64,000 nt of DNA from Streptomyces sp. DG2A-72 (GTDB lineage: Bacteria; Actinomycetota; Actinomycetes; Streptomycetales; Streptomycetaceae), in contig NZ_JASTLC010000001.1 in assembly GCF_030499575.1 (NCBI RefSeq), forward strand, positions 2,194,001 to 2,258,000, given 5' to 3'. The notes under the pieces were generated by a model. The model had not been told where the DNA came from. It made no database searches and worked only from the letters and a program-made list of their open reading frames with translations. Within the stretch, counting starts at the first letter, position 1. The number at the start of each line of letters is the position of its first letter. Below, one piece after another: positions 48,403 through 57,279 of the stretch. Made by a program: the position numbers and the translations under genes.

Positions 48403-49419
48403 CTAAAACAGCGCGCTGTATGCGTTCAGCGCGGGCTGCCCGCCGAGATGGGCGTAGAGCACGGTGGAGTCCCGGCCGATCTCGCCCCGCGAGACCAGGT
48501 CGATCATCCCGGCCATCGACTTCCCCTCGTACACGGGGTCGGTGACCATCCCCTCGGTCCGGGCGGCGAGCCGCATCGCCGCGAGCGTCGCCTCGTCGGG
48601 AATCCCGTACGTGCCCGCGTGGTAGCGCTCGTCCAGCTCGACGTCCGCTTCCGTCAACTCCTTCTGTACGCCGATGAGTTGCCCGGTGCCCTGCGCGATA
48701 CGCGCGATCTGCTCCCGGGTGCGGACGGGCTCGGCCGACGCGTCGATGCCGATGACGCGCCGTGTGCGCCCGCCCGCCTCCTCCAGCGCACGGAACCCGG
48801 CGACCATGCCGGCCTGCGTCGACCCGGTGACCGAGCAGACGATCACGGTGTCGAAGAAGACGCCCAACTCCCGTTCCTGATCGGCGACTTCGTTGGCCCA
48901 CGCGGCGAAGCCGAGGCCGCCGAGCGGATGGTCGGAGGCGCCGGCGGGGATGGCGTACGGTGTGCCGCCCGCCTCCTCCACCTCGCGCAGCGCCTGTTCC
49001 CAGCTCTCCTTGAAGCCGATCCCGAACCCGGCTCGCACAAGCCGTACGTCCGCGCCGGCGAGGCGGCTGATGAGGATGTTGCCGACCTTGTCGTACACCG
49101 AGTCGGGCCACTCCACCCAACTCTCCTGCACCAGCACGCACTTGAGCCCCGCGCGGGCGGCACAGGCGGCTACCTGACGGGTGTGGTTGGACTGCACCCC
49201 GCCGATGGAGACAAGCGTGTCGCAGCCCTGCGCGAGCGCGTTGGCGACCAGGTACTCCAGCTTGCGGGTCTTGTTGCCGCCGTACGCGACACCGGAGTTG
49301 CAGTCCTCGCGCTTGGCCCAGAGGGATGCGCCACCGAGGTGTTCGGTGAGGCGCTCCAGCCGGTGCACCGGTGAGGGGCCGAAGAGCAGCGGGTAACGCT
49401 CGTACGAGGAGAGGGGCAT
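48403..49419 (-). CDS. acdS: 1-aminocyclopropane-1-carboxylate deaminase
   Basis: 338 residues of the PLP-dependent tryptophan-synthase-beta fold. Key residues of true ACC deaminase are present: PLP Lys50 ([12 protein letters not shown]), Ser77 ([11 protein letters not shown]), the Tyr-Glu pair in [13 protein letters not shown] and the Leu of [11 protein letters not shown]. The Glu and Leu distinguish it from the related D-cysteine desulfhydrases. It splits the plant ethylene precursor ACC to 2-ketobutyrate and ammonia, usual in plant-associated bacteria. A GntR regulator follows upstream on the same strand, with only a 14-base gap. Confidence 0.9.
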   Translation of the reverse strand: MPLSSYERYPLLFGPSPVHRLERLTEHLGGASLWAKREDCNSGVAYGGNKTRKLEYLVANALAQGCDTLVSIGGVQSNHTRQVAACAARAGLKCVLVQESWVEWPDSVYDKVGNILISRLAGADVRLVRAGFGIGFKESWEQALREVEEAGGTPYAIPAGASDHPLGGLGFAAWANEVADQERELGVFFDTVIVCSVTGSTQAGMVAGFRALEEAGGRTRRVIGIDASAEPVRTREQIARIAQGTGQLIGVQKELTEADVELDERYHAGTYGIPDEATLAAMRLAARTEGMVTDPVYEGKSMAGMIDLVSRGEIGRDSTVLYAHLGGQPALNAYSALF

Positions 49420-49433
49420 GGAGCCTCCTTGGC

Positions 49434-50072
49434 TCAGTCGGGGTCGGCCAGGTCCACGAGGGTGCGCCAGATCTCCGCCGTGACGCGGACCGCCTCGTCC
49501 ACGTCCTTGTCCCCGCAGGCCGCGATCAGCCGTTCGTGCAGCCCGGGCGAACGGCAGGTGCCGCCCTCGCCGAAGCGGCGGCGCTCCAGCCGGCGGATGA
49601 GGGGGGTGTAGCGGGCGACGGTGGCTGCGGCGGCGCGGTTGCCGCTGCCCCGGACGAGGACGTCGTGCAGTTCGTCGTCGGCGCGCAGGGCGGTGTCGAC
49701 GTCGCCCGCGCGGACGGCGGCGGCGAACCGCTCGTTGGCGGCACGCATCTTCTCGATGTCCGCGGCGAACAGCCGGGGCACGGCGACCCGGGTGGCCAGC
49801 TCGTGCATGGCTCCGACGACCGCCGCCGCGTCGCGTACGTCGCCCGCGACGACCGGAGTCACCCGTGTGTAGCTCTGCGGCTTGCTCTCCAGCAGCCCCT
49901 CGTCCACGAGGCGCGAGAACGCCTCCCGCACCGGCGCCCGCGACAGCCCGAGCAGCTGGGCGAACTCGGCGTCCCGGACGACCGCACCGGGCTCGATCTC
50001 ACCGGCGACGATGGCGTCCCGGATCGCTTCGTAGGCACGGTCGCGGAGCAAAGTGCGCGGTACGGCTTCCAC
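49434..50072 (-). CDS. GntR/FadR-type regulator upstream of ACC deaminase
   Basis: 212 residues with an N-terminal winged HTH ([53 protein letters not shown]) and an FCD effector domain (ADDELHDVL and ERRRFGEGG regions). It is co-directional with acdS, which starts 14 bases after its stop, so the two form an operon and it is the likely ACC-responsive or amino-acid-responsive switch. A palindrome just before its start may be its operator. Bacterial acdS genes are more often paired with an Lrp-type AcdR, so a GntR partner is noteworthy. Confidence 0.88.
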   Translation of the reverse strand: MEAVPRTLLRDRAYEAIRDAIVAGEIEPGAVVRDAEFAQLLGLSRAPVREAFSRLVDEGLLESKPQSYTRVTPVVAGDVRDAAAVVGAMHELATRVAVPRLFAADIEKMRAANERFAAAVRAGDVDTALRADDELHDVLVRGSGNRAAAATVARYTPLIRRLERRRFGEGGTCRSPGLHERLIAACGDKDVDEAVRVTAEIWRTLVDLADPD

Positions 50073-50075
50073 AAA

Positions 50076-50094
50076 CTGAAATGTTAGATGTCAG
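50076..50094. promoter_or_regulatory. Candidate GntR operator before the acdS operon
   Basis: CTGAAAT-GTTAG-ATGTCAG is an inverted repeat with one mismatch, ending 3 bases before the GntR start codon. Its AT content is unusual here and the size suits an FCD-type GntR site. Confidence 0.5.
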
Positions 50095-50109
50095 TCGCGG
50101 CTGCGGACA

Positions 50110-50145
50110 AGGGTGTACCCCACACCGAAGTGCGGGGCACACCCT
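50110..50145. terminator. Hairpin after the TROVE fragment
   Basis: AGGGTGT and CCCC pair with GGGG and ACACCCT around a short loop, with single mismatches, directly downstream of the TROVE stop at 50148. It probably terminates that minus-strand transcript before the GntR promoter. Confidence 0.6.
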
Positions 50146-50147
50146 GC

Positions 50148-51284
50148 CTACGCCGTCCAGGGCCAGTCGGCGTCCCGACCGCTCTCCAGAAGCGGCACCA
50201 TCCGGAACGCCGCGTCCGAGAGGCCGCCGAAGGTGTGGCGGTTGCCCTTGCCCGACGGGCCGTGGCCCGCCCGGTACCCGGCGAGGTTCCAGGTGTAGAC
50301 CGGCACGTCGGCCGGGACCTGCTCGGTCGGGTCGCCGTAGGGGCTGAGGGCGTACTGCTCGTCGGTGACGATCAGCACCCGGTCCTGCCCCCGGAAGTGC
50401 GCGCGGACCGCCGAGGTGGTGTCGGTGCCGCCCAGGTCGCCGAAGCGGCCGAGGATCTTCAGCACCGACTCGCCCTTGCGGAAGTCCAGGCGCCGGCTCG
50501 AGGAGCCGAACTCCACCAGATCCGCGTCCGCCGCCCGCAGCGCGAGCGCCGTGCCGAAGATCGCCGCCGCGTCGGCCCTGTCGAGCTCCGAGCGGTCCGA
50601 CAGGCGCGAGTAGAACATCGAGCCCGAGCGGTCGACGAGCACCAGCGTCCGGCCGGGCAGCGCGGGCACCTGGGCCAGCGAGTGGCCGAGCGCCTGCTCC
50701 AGTGGGTACGACCAGCGCAGCGAGGGCGCGTGCCGGTACGCGGCGAGGTACCGGAAGGGGAACTGCCGCGAGCGCGCGACCTCCGCCGGGTCGCTGATCC
50801 GGGCGGCCACCTGGGCGGCGACCTCGTCGGAGACACCGGCCTCGTCGAAGTTCCGCAGGTTGCGCACGAGCGCCATCGGGCCCATGGACGGGACGACGGC
50901 CTCCCAGGCCGCCTTGTCCATCGGCCCCTGCAGCCAGCCCGCCAGCGCCTCCCACGTCATTCCGGCCGCCGCGAGCCGCTCGGCACCGTCCGGCGCCGTG
51001 ACGACCGCCCGCCGCTCCTCGACCGGCAGCGCCATCAGCTCGCGATGCGCGACGAGGACACGGCTGGACGCGGGCGCCACCGCCGTGTCCGGGTGATGCC
51101 GCCGGTCCAGCGCGTACTGGAACAGCTCGCCCTGCCACGGCTTCTCCGGGTCCGGCGCCGCGTGCACCAGGTTGAGGATGTCGCCGAAGCGGTAGCCCTT
51201 GGACGCGGTGTCGTACTTCAGCAGCGACTTGCCGCTGTAGAGCCGTCGTACGGCATCGGCGATGCCCCGCTGGACGGGCTGGGG
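50148..51284 (-). pseudogene. 5'-truncated TROVE (Ro60-like) gene
   Basis: The frame reads PQPVQRGIADAVRRLYSGKS, KYDTASKGYRFGDILNLVHA and then a von Willebrand-type domain with the metal-site motif VLVDRSGSM and TDTTSAVRAHF, i.e. the second half of a bacterial Ro60/TROVE protein, an RNA-binding ring involved in RNA quality control. The N-terminal ~150 residues are missing. The frame is open only to about 51386 with no ATG or GTG before 51167, so the first usable start falls inside the conserved NLVHA segment. The upstream place is occupied by an HNH gene that overlaps it in another frame. A 339-residue VWA-containing fragment could still be made. Confidence 0.75.
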
Positions 51285-51979
51285 GACGGCACCGCCGTGC
51301 GCCGGGCGAGCCAGACCTCTTGGTACCGGCGGCTCTGCTTCTGGCGCACCGGCTGGACGCGGGGGTTGTTCAGGTGCTGGTAATTAGGCGTCAGCGCATG
51401 GCAGTTCGGGCACAGGAGGCGGAGGTCCTCCGGACGGTTCTTCGTACGGTCGCCGTCAATGTGGTCGACGTGCAGAGGAATCCGCCCGGAGACAGGGTTG
51501 ACTTCGGCCCAGCCGCACTTCTCACAGCGCTGCCCCCTGAGGAGGACGAGCCCCTGGCGCACCCTCCAGTCCGGCCTGCCGTCTTCCCTCGTGCCACTGA
51601 TCTCGCCCGCTTGCCACGCAGCGAACCATCGCGCGAACGTGCCCGTGCGCTCGTAGCGGTCATCGTTGAAGCACTCCCACGAGCAGTACGGCCCGACACA
51701 GCGAGGGCGCCGCTCTGTCGTTCCGCAACGGAGGCACGGCGCGGGCTCCCCACGACGTGCCTCCGCCTCCTGCCTGCGGGTCTCGTTGGCGCAGGCACGG
51801 CCGCAGTGGACCGCGCCGCGGGTCAAGACGGGCTTGCCGCACTGAGGACACGGCGGCTTGGGCTTCCGGTGTGACTCAGCGCGCTGCCGCGCCGTCCCCT
51901 GGAGACTGCAGCGGTTGCTGCAGTAGCGCCTGCGTTTCTCCTTCACCGGAGTGCCGCACTGTTCGCACAACTTGGACAT
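51218..51979 (-). CDS. HNH endonuclease with tandem zinc knuckles
   Basis: 253 residues. Three successive zinc knuckle modules, CEQC...CSNRC, CPQC...CGRAC and CLRC...CSWEC (residues 5-90), precede an HNH nuclease with its own zinc pairs: CEKC, then IPLHVDHIDGDRTKNRPEDLRLLCPNCH (about 170-200). This layout is typical of mobile or phage HNH nucleases. The last ~30 residues (from ARRTAVPSPSP) are just the TROVE DNA read in another frame, so the nuclease coding region ran into the host gene when it arrived. It is probably the agent or passenger of the disruption of the TROVE gene. Confidence 0.85.
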   Translation of the reverse strand: MSKLCEQCGTPVKEKRRRYCSNRCSLQGTARQRAESHRKPKPPCPQCGKPVLTRGAVHCGRACANETRRQEAEARRGEPAPCLRCGTTERRPRCVGPYCSWECFNDDRYERTGTFARWFAAWQAGEISGTREDGRPDWRVRQGLVLLRGQRCEKCGWAEVNPVSGRIPLHVDHIDGDRTKNRPEDLRLLCPNCHALTPNYQHLNNPRVQPVRQKQSRRYQEVWLARRTAVPSPSPSSGASPMPYDGSTAASRC

Positions 51980-52054
51980 GCCGGAACGCTATGTCCAGCA
52001 CCGTCAACCGTCCGCCGAATCAGACAGGCCCACCCGTTCGAGTGACCGTGCGTT

Positions 52055-53503
52055 CTACCGTTTCTGACGCTTCCAGGGCCCCGTGATGGCGAGCAGGATG
52101 CCCGGGTCCTGGATGTTCGCGTACAGGGTGCGGCCGCAGGGCGAGAAGGTGACGCCGGCGAACTCGCTGTACTCGGGCTCCTCTTCGGTGCCGATGTTCA
52201 GGTCGTTCCGGGCGATCGGATACGTGCGGCCGCTGTCGGTGGCGCCGAACAGGTGCTGGATGCCCTCGCCGTCCTCGGCGAGGATCAGGCCGCCGTACGG
52301 GGAGACGGTGATGTTGTCGGGGCCGTCGAAGGCGCCGTCCTTGGACGGATCGGCGTTCACGCCGAGCAGGACCTTCAGGGTGAGGGTGCGGCGCTTGGGG
52401 TCGTAGAACCAGACCTGGCCGTCGTGCGGCTGTCCGGGGCTCTCCGTGCGGGCGTAGGAGGAGACGATGTACGCGCCGCCGTCACCCCACCACATGCCCT
52501 CCAGCTTGCGGCAGCGGGTGACCTGGCCGGTGGTGAACTGCTTGCGCACGGAGGTCGTCCTGGCGTCGCGGTCGGGGACGTCGATCCAGTCGACGCCGTA
52601 CACCGTGCCGATCTTGGTGGCGCGGGAGAGGTCGTCGACGAACTTGCCGCCGGAGTCGAAGCACCTGAAGGCCTCGAACGTGCCCGCGTCGTCGGCGAGG
52701 GTGCGCAGCTTGCCGCGGCCGTGGCGGAAGCCCTCGGGCGGGGTCCAGCGGTACAGCAGGCCGTTGGGGTTGGAAGCGTCCTCGGTCAGGTAGGCGTGGC
52801 CGCGCTTGGGGTCGATGACGACGGCCTCGTGGGCGTACCGGCCCAGCGCCTTGATGGGCTTGGGGTTCTTGTTGGCGCGCCGGTCGCAGGGGTCGACCTC
52901 GAAGACGTAGCCGTGGTCCTTGGTCATGCCCTTGGAGCCGGCCTTGTCCTCGGTCTCCTCGCAGGTGAGCCAGGTGTCCCAAGGGGTGCTGCCGCCGGCG
53001 CAGTTGGTGGAGGTGCCGGCGATGCCGACCCACTCGGCGACCTCGCCGCCGGGGCGCACCTCGACGACCGTGCAGCCGCCGGCCGCGGCCGGGTCGTAGA
53101 CGAGGCCATCGGCGAGCGGGACCGGGGCGTCCGCGTCGGCGTACGGGCCGCCGATCTCGTGGTTGTTGACCAGCAGCGTGGTGCCGCGCGGGCCGTCGAA
53201 GGCGGCGGTGCCGTCGTGGTTGGACGGGGTGGTCTCGCCCGACTCCAGCTTGGTCTTGCCGCTGTAGGTGATGACGCGGTACTTGAAGCCGGCGGGCAGC
53301 GCGAGGATGCCGTCGGGGTCGGGGATCAGCGGCCCGTACCCGACCCGGCCGTGCGCGGCGTCCGTTCCCTCGGCCTCGCTCTCGACATCGGTGGAGGCGA
53401 GCGCGTTCGGTGCGGTGGCGAGGGCGCCGACACTGCCCGCGAGCGCGACACCGGCGCCGGTGATCGCGGAGTTTCTGGCGAAGTCCCTGCGGGTGAGCGA
53501 CAT
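52055..53503 (-). CDS. PhoX-family (DUF839) secreted phosphatase
   Basis: 482 residues with a Tat signal (LTRRDFARNSAITGAGVALAG). The beta-propeller carries PhoX features: NNHEIGG near residue 115, NCAGGSTPWDTWLTCEET (about 168-185) with the cofactor-site Glu residues, GRYAHEAVVIDP and AYLTEDASNPNGLLYRW. PhoX enzymes are calcium/iron-dependent alkaline phosphatases that scavenge phosphate outside the cell. No Pho box can be called with certainty upstream. It is monocistronic. Confidence 0.88.
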   Translation of the reverse strand: MSLTRRDFARNSAITGAGVALAGSVGALATAPNALASTDVESEAEGTDAAHGRVGYGPLIPDPDGILALPAGFKYRVITYSGKTKLESGETTPSNHDGTAAFDGPRGTTLLVNNHEIGGPYADADAPVPLADGLVYDPAAAGGCTVVEVRPGGEVAEWVGIAGTSTNCAGGSTPWDTWLTCEETEDKAGSKGMTKDHGYVFEVDPCDRRANKNPKPIKALGRYAHEAVVIDPKRGHAYLTEDASNPNGLLYRWTPPEGFRHGRGKLRTLADDAGTFEAFRCFDSGGKFVDDLSRATKIGTVYGVDWIDVPDRDARTTSVRKQFTTGQVTRCRKLEGMWWGDGGAYIVSSYARTESPGQPHDGQVWFYDPKRRTLTLKVLLGVNADPSKDGAFDGPDNITVSPYGGLILAEDGEGIQHLFGATDSGRTYPIARNDLNIGTEEEPEYSEFAGVTFSPCGRTLYANIQDPGILLAITGPWKRQKR

Positions 53504-53626
53504 GCTTACTCCTGTGACGGTGGGTATGCCGTGGAGGGTGGCGGACCTCGGTATGCGGCGCCACGCTCCCGCTCACGCTTTAACAGGAGTTGAATTCCGG
53601 GAGTCTCCAGGACACACGCTTCCACG

Positions 53627-53683
53627 AACGCCATAGGGACGCGGGGAACTGCGCGACCAGCCACAACGAGCCCGCACCCGCAA
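53627..53683 (+). repeat. Interspersed Streptomyces repeat, copy E
   Basis: A degenerate left arm (ACGCC-ATA-GGGACGC) is followed by the intact core GCGGGGAACTGCGCGACCAG and the CCACAACGAGCCCGC tail. It lies between the PhoX start and the 3' end of the next minus-strand gene. Confidence 0.85.
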
Positions 53684-53690
53684 TACGCGC

Positions 53691-55115
53691 TCAACCCCCT
53701 TGTTGCGACCGCGCCTTGAACGCCGCCTTCCGCGCCTCCTTGGCGACCCGCTTGTCCGGATGCAGCCGCCCCATCGCCTCCAGCACATCCGCGGTCGCCG
53801 GATGCTCCACCCGCCAGGCCGCCGCGAAAAAGCCGGCGTGCTGCTGAGCGAGCCCCTCCACCAGCCCCCGCAGTTCGTCGGAGTTGCCCTCGGCCGCGAG
53901 CTGTGCGGCGAGTGTGTCGATGGTCAGCCAGAACACCATCGCCTCGGACGGCGCGGGCACGTCCGGTGCCCCGTGCTCGGTGAGCCAGACCCGCGCCAGC
54001 CCGCCCAGCTCGGCGTCGTCGAGCACCTCCCGCAGCGCGGGCTCGGCCTCCGCGCCGACGAGTGACAGGGCCTGCTGGCAGCGCAGCCTCCGCAGTGGGG
54101 CACCCCCGTCGGACCCGCGCGCCGCGGCCAGCAACTCCCGTGCGGCGGCGAGGGGTTCACGGCGGGCCAGCCACTGCTCGGTCTCGGCCTGTGCGGCGGT
54201 CGGCGGGAAGCGGGAGGTTCCGTCGAGCAGCGCGTCTGCGCCCTTGTCCGCGAGGTCGCCGACGGCCGGCGCCTCGACGCCGGCCTCCAGCAGCCGCGCC
54301 CGCAGTCCGTAGAGCCCGAGCGGGGTCAGCCTGACCATGCCGTAGCGGGAGACGTCCGTGTCGTCGACCGGTGACGCGGGCTCCTCGTCGGCGTCGGCCA
54401 TCAGCGCCTCGTCGACCGGCTGGAACTCGACGAGACCGGCCGGCGCCAGCATCCGGAACTGGTCGTCGAGGCGCATCATCGCGTCGGAGACCTGCTCCAG
54501 GACGTCGTTGGTGGGCTCCCCCATGTCACTGGGCACGATCATGGACGCGGCGAGCGCGGGCAGCGGCACCGGACCGCCGCCCGGACCGTCCTCGCTGACC
54601 GTCAGCACATACAGGTTGGCCAGCACCCCGTCGAGGAACTGCGCCTCGGCCTCCGGGTCCCAGCCGAGGGAGGAGAAGTCGATGCCGCCGCCCTCGTCGA
54701 CCGCCTCGACCAGGTCGTCGAGGTCCGGGACGCTGGCGTCGGCGAGCACCGTCTCCAGCGCTCCGAGCCACACCGCGAGCACGTCGTGGGGCGAACCGCC
54801 GGTGAGCAGTGCGAGGTCGTCGCCCGTCACGACTGTGCCCTCTTCCTCGTCGGCGATCTCGACGAGCCCGGTGTCGACGGCGACCCGCCAGGCCTCGCCG
54901 GCACAGGCGGCGTCGTCGCCGGTCAGCCCGAGGGCCTCGGCGGCGGAGGGCAATTGCTCCTCGACGAGTCCGCCGCCGGCGTCGACGCGGGTCTCGGGCC
55001 CGGCCCAGCGGGCGAGCCGTGCCGCCCGGGACAGCAACGGCGTGGACAGCGCATCCCGCGCCAGCTCCGCTTCGGGGTGCAGCCGCACCGGCGGCAAGGG
55101 GGAGCTGTCTGACAT
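53691..55115 (-). CDS. Conserved actinomycete protein of unknown function
   Basis: 474 residues, acidic, soluble, largely alpha-helical. Recognisable blocks are LSTPLLSRAARLARWAGP near the start, YGMVRLTPLGLYGLRARL in the middle and LRRLRCQQALSLVGAEAEPALREVLDDAELGGLARVWL, which looks like HEAT-type helical pairs, in the last third. The C-terminus is basic (KRVAKEARKAAFKARSQ). No enzyme motif is visible. It is divergent from the nuclease gene. I cannot assign a function. Confidence 0.72.
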   Translation of the reverse strand: MSDSSPLPPVRLHPEAELARDALSTPLLSRAARLARWAGPETRVDAGGGLVEEQLPSAAEALGLTGDDAACAGEAWRVAVDTGLVEIADEEEGTVVTGDDLALLTGGSPHDVLAVWLGALETVLADASVPDLDDLVEAVDEGGGIDFSSLGWDPEAEAQFLDGVLANLYVLTVSEDGPGGGPVPLPALAASMIVPSDMGEPTNDVLEQVSDAMMRLDDQFRMLAPAGLVEFQPVDEALMADADEEPASPVDDTDVSRYGMVRLTPLGLYGLRARLLEAGVEAPAVGDLADKGADALLDGTSRFPPTAAQAETEQWLARREPLAAARELLAAARGSDGGAPLRRLRCQQALSLVGAEAEPALREVLDDAELGGLARVWLTEHGAPDVPAPSEAMVFWLTIDTLAAQLAAEGNSDELRGLVEGLAQQHAGFFAAAWRVEHPATADVLEAMGRLHPDKRVAKEARKAAFKARSQQGG

Positions 55116-55280
55116 GAACTGGTTCTCCTCGGGCGCGTTCTACCACTTAGACGCTCAGCGTAGACGGATTTACACCCATGCCGCCCGGTTCATCTTCCGG
55201 TCAGGCCCTGTACATGGCTGAAACCTTGACAACTGGCGTGATCAGGCAGGAGATTGACGCGCGTAGAGAACGGGGGACAA

Positions 55281-55353
55281 CTGTTCACTCTTTCCTGGGC
55301 TGTTCACTCTTTCCCGGGCTGTTCACTCTTTCCCGGGCTGTTCACTCTTTTCT
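55281..55353. repeat. 19-bp tandem repeat, nearly four copies
   Basis: CTGTTCACTCTTTCCTGGG, then CTGTTCACTCTTTCCCGGG twice, then CTGTTCACTCTTTTC, starting at 55281, 55300, 55319 and 55338. It occupies the middle of the 327-base gap between the divergent genes (55116-55442), about 90 bases before the nuclease start. The rest of that gap shows no gene. Confidence 0.92.
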
Positions 55354-55442
55354 ACGCGCGTCATACGCGCCTCATGCGCCACCCTTGCACCACCTCGCAC
55401 CACTCTCGTCCCGGCGCCCACGTACGTCCCCGGAGGGATCCC

Positions 55443-57269
55443 TTGCCGAGCAGGAGTTCCACGCGCCTCGCCGCGCTCACCGTCGCCGCCGTCTGTTCCG
55501 CGGCGTCCACCATCGCCCTGACCTCTCCCGCGCACGCGGACGCCGTGCGCATTCATGACATTCAGGGCAGCACTCGAATATCCCCGTACGCCGGAAAGAC
55601 GGTCACGGACGTGGCCGGAATCGTCACCGGCGTGCGCGCCTACGGCCAGTCCAAAGGCTTCTGGATCCAGGATCAGAGCGCGGACGACAACCCGGCCACG
55701 AGTGAGGGCATCTTCGTCTTCACCAGCTCCATCCCGAAGGTCGCCGTCAGCGACTCGGTGCTGGTGTCGGGCACCATCTCGGAGTACGTCCCGGGCGGGA
55801 CCTCCTCCGGCAACCAGTCGATCACCGAGATCACCCGCCCGACGGTCACCGTCGTCTCCACCGGCAACGCGCTCCCGGCCGCGACGAAGATCGACGCGAA
55901 GTCGGTGCCCGCGGCCTACGCCCCGGCCGGCGACACCACCGCGAACGGTTCGGTCAACGGCCTGCCGCTCCGGCCGTCGGCGTACGCCCTGGACCGCTAC
56001 GAGTCCCTGGAGGGCATGAACGTCCAGGTCTCCGACACCCGCGTGGTCGGCGCCACCGACCCGCACACCGAGCTGTGGGTCACGGTGAAGCCGTGGGAGA
56101 ACCGCAACCGCCGCGGCGGCACGGTCTACGGCTCGTACACCTCACAGAACACCGGCCGGCTGCAGATCCAGTCGCTGGGCAAGGTCGCCGACTTCCCGGC
56201 CGCGAACGTGGGCGACACCCTCACCGGCGCCACCTCCGGCCCGCTGGACTACAGCCAGTTCGGCGGCTACACGCTCGTCGCCAATGAGATCGGCACGCTG
56301 AAGAGCGGCGGTCTGGAGCGGGAGACGACCCGCAAGCAGTCCCGGAGCGAGCTGGCGGTGGCGACGTACAACGTCGAGAACCTCGACCCGTCCGACTCCT
56401 CCTTCGAGGAGCACGCGGCTGCGATCGTGAACAACTTGCAGTCGCCGGACATCGTGTCCCTGGAGGAGATCCAGGACAACAACGGCGTGACCAACGACGG
56501 TACGGTGGCCGCCGATCAGACGATGCGGAAGCTGATCGACGCGATCGCCGCCGCGGGCGGGCCGACGTACGACTGGCGCTCCATCGACCCGGTGAACAAC
56601 GAGGACGGCGGCCAGCCGGGCGGCAACATCCGCAATGTGTTCCTGTTCAACCCGGAGCGGGTCTCCTTCACCGACCGCGCGGGCGGCGACGCGACGACCG
56701 CCGTCGGCGTGACGAAGGTGCACGGCAAGGCGCGGCTGACCGCCTCTCCCGGCCGCATCGATCCGGCGGACACGGCCTGGGAGGACAGCCGCAAGCCGCT
56801 GGTGGGCGAGTTCGTGTTCCGCGGCAAGACCGTCTTCGTGATCGGCAACCACTTCGCCTCGAAGGGCGGGGACCAGTCGCTGCACGCGCAGTACCAGCCG
56901 CCGACCCGCAGCTCGGAGACCCAGCGGCACGCCCAGGCGACGGCGGTGAACGCCTTCGTCAAGGACATCCTGGCCAAGCAGCGGAACGCGGATGTGATCA
57001 CGCTCGGCGACATCAACGACTTCGAGTTCTCCGGCACCACGAAGATCCTCGAGTCCGACGGCGCCCTGTGGTCGGCGATCAAGTCGCTGCCGAAGAGCGA
57101 GCGTTACACCTACGACTACCAGGGCAACAGCCAGGTCCTGGACCAGATCCTGATCTCCCCGTCGATCCGCTACAGCTGCGACTTCGCGTACGACAGCGTG
57201 CACATCAACGCGGAGTTCAACGACCAGATCAGCGACCACGACCCGCAGGTGCTGCGGTTCCGCCCGTAA
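55443..57269 (+). CDS. Secreted nuclease of the endonuclease/exonuclease/phosphatase family
   Basis: 608 residues. Signal peptide RLAALTVAAVCSAASTIALTSPAHA. An OB-fold domain (about 30-270: VRIHDIQGSTRISPYAGKTVTDVAGIVTGV) precedes the exonuclease domain (about 285-605) with LAVATYNVENLDP, EIQDNNG, NHFASKGGD, LGDINDFEF and ISDHDPQ, the metal-binding and catalytic segments of ExeM/NucH-type extracellular DNases. I take the TTG at 55443 as start because GGAGGG precedes it by 5 bases and the signal peptide begins there; an ATG at 55374 is the alternative. A tandem repeat lies upstream. Confidence 0.88.
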   Translation: MPSRSSTRLAALTVAAVCSAASTIALTSPAHADAVRIHDIQGSTRISPYAGKTVTDVAGIVTGVRAYGQSKGFWIQDQSADDNPATSEGIFVFTSSIPKVAVSDSVLVSGTISEYVPGGTSSGNQSITEITRPTVTVVSTGNALPAATKIDAKSVPAAYAPAGDTTANGSVNGLPLRPSAYALDRYESLEGMNVQVSDTRVVGATDPHTELWVTVKPWENRNRRGGTVYGSYTSQNTGRLQIQSLGKVADFPAANVGDTLTGATSGPLDYSQFGGYTLVANEIGTLKSGGLERETTRKQSRSELAVATYNVENLDPSDSSFEEHAAAIVNNLQSPDIVSLEEIQDNNGVTNDGTVAADQTMRKLIDAIAAAGGPTYDWRSIDPVNNEDGGQPGGNIRNVFLFNPERVSFTDRAGGDATTAVGVTKVHGKARLTASPGRIDPADTAWEDSRKPLVGEFVFRGKTVFVIGNHFASKGGDQSLHAQYQPPTRSSETQRHAQATAVNAFVKDILAKQRNADVITLGDINDFEFSGTTKILESDGALWSAIKSLPKSERYTYDYQGNSQVLDQILISPSIRYSCDFAYDSVHINAEFNDQISDHDPQVLRFRP

Positions 57270-57279
57270 CACCGTGTGC

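Noticed and set aside
55281..55353. CRISPR-like array
   Set aside because: Copies are directly contiguous with no spacers and no cas genes are in the window.
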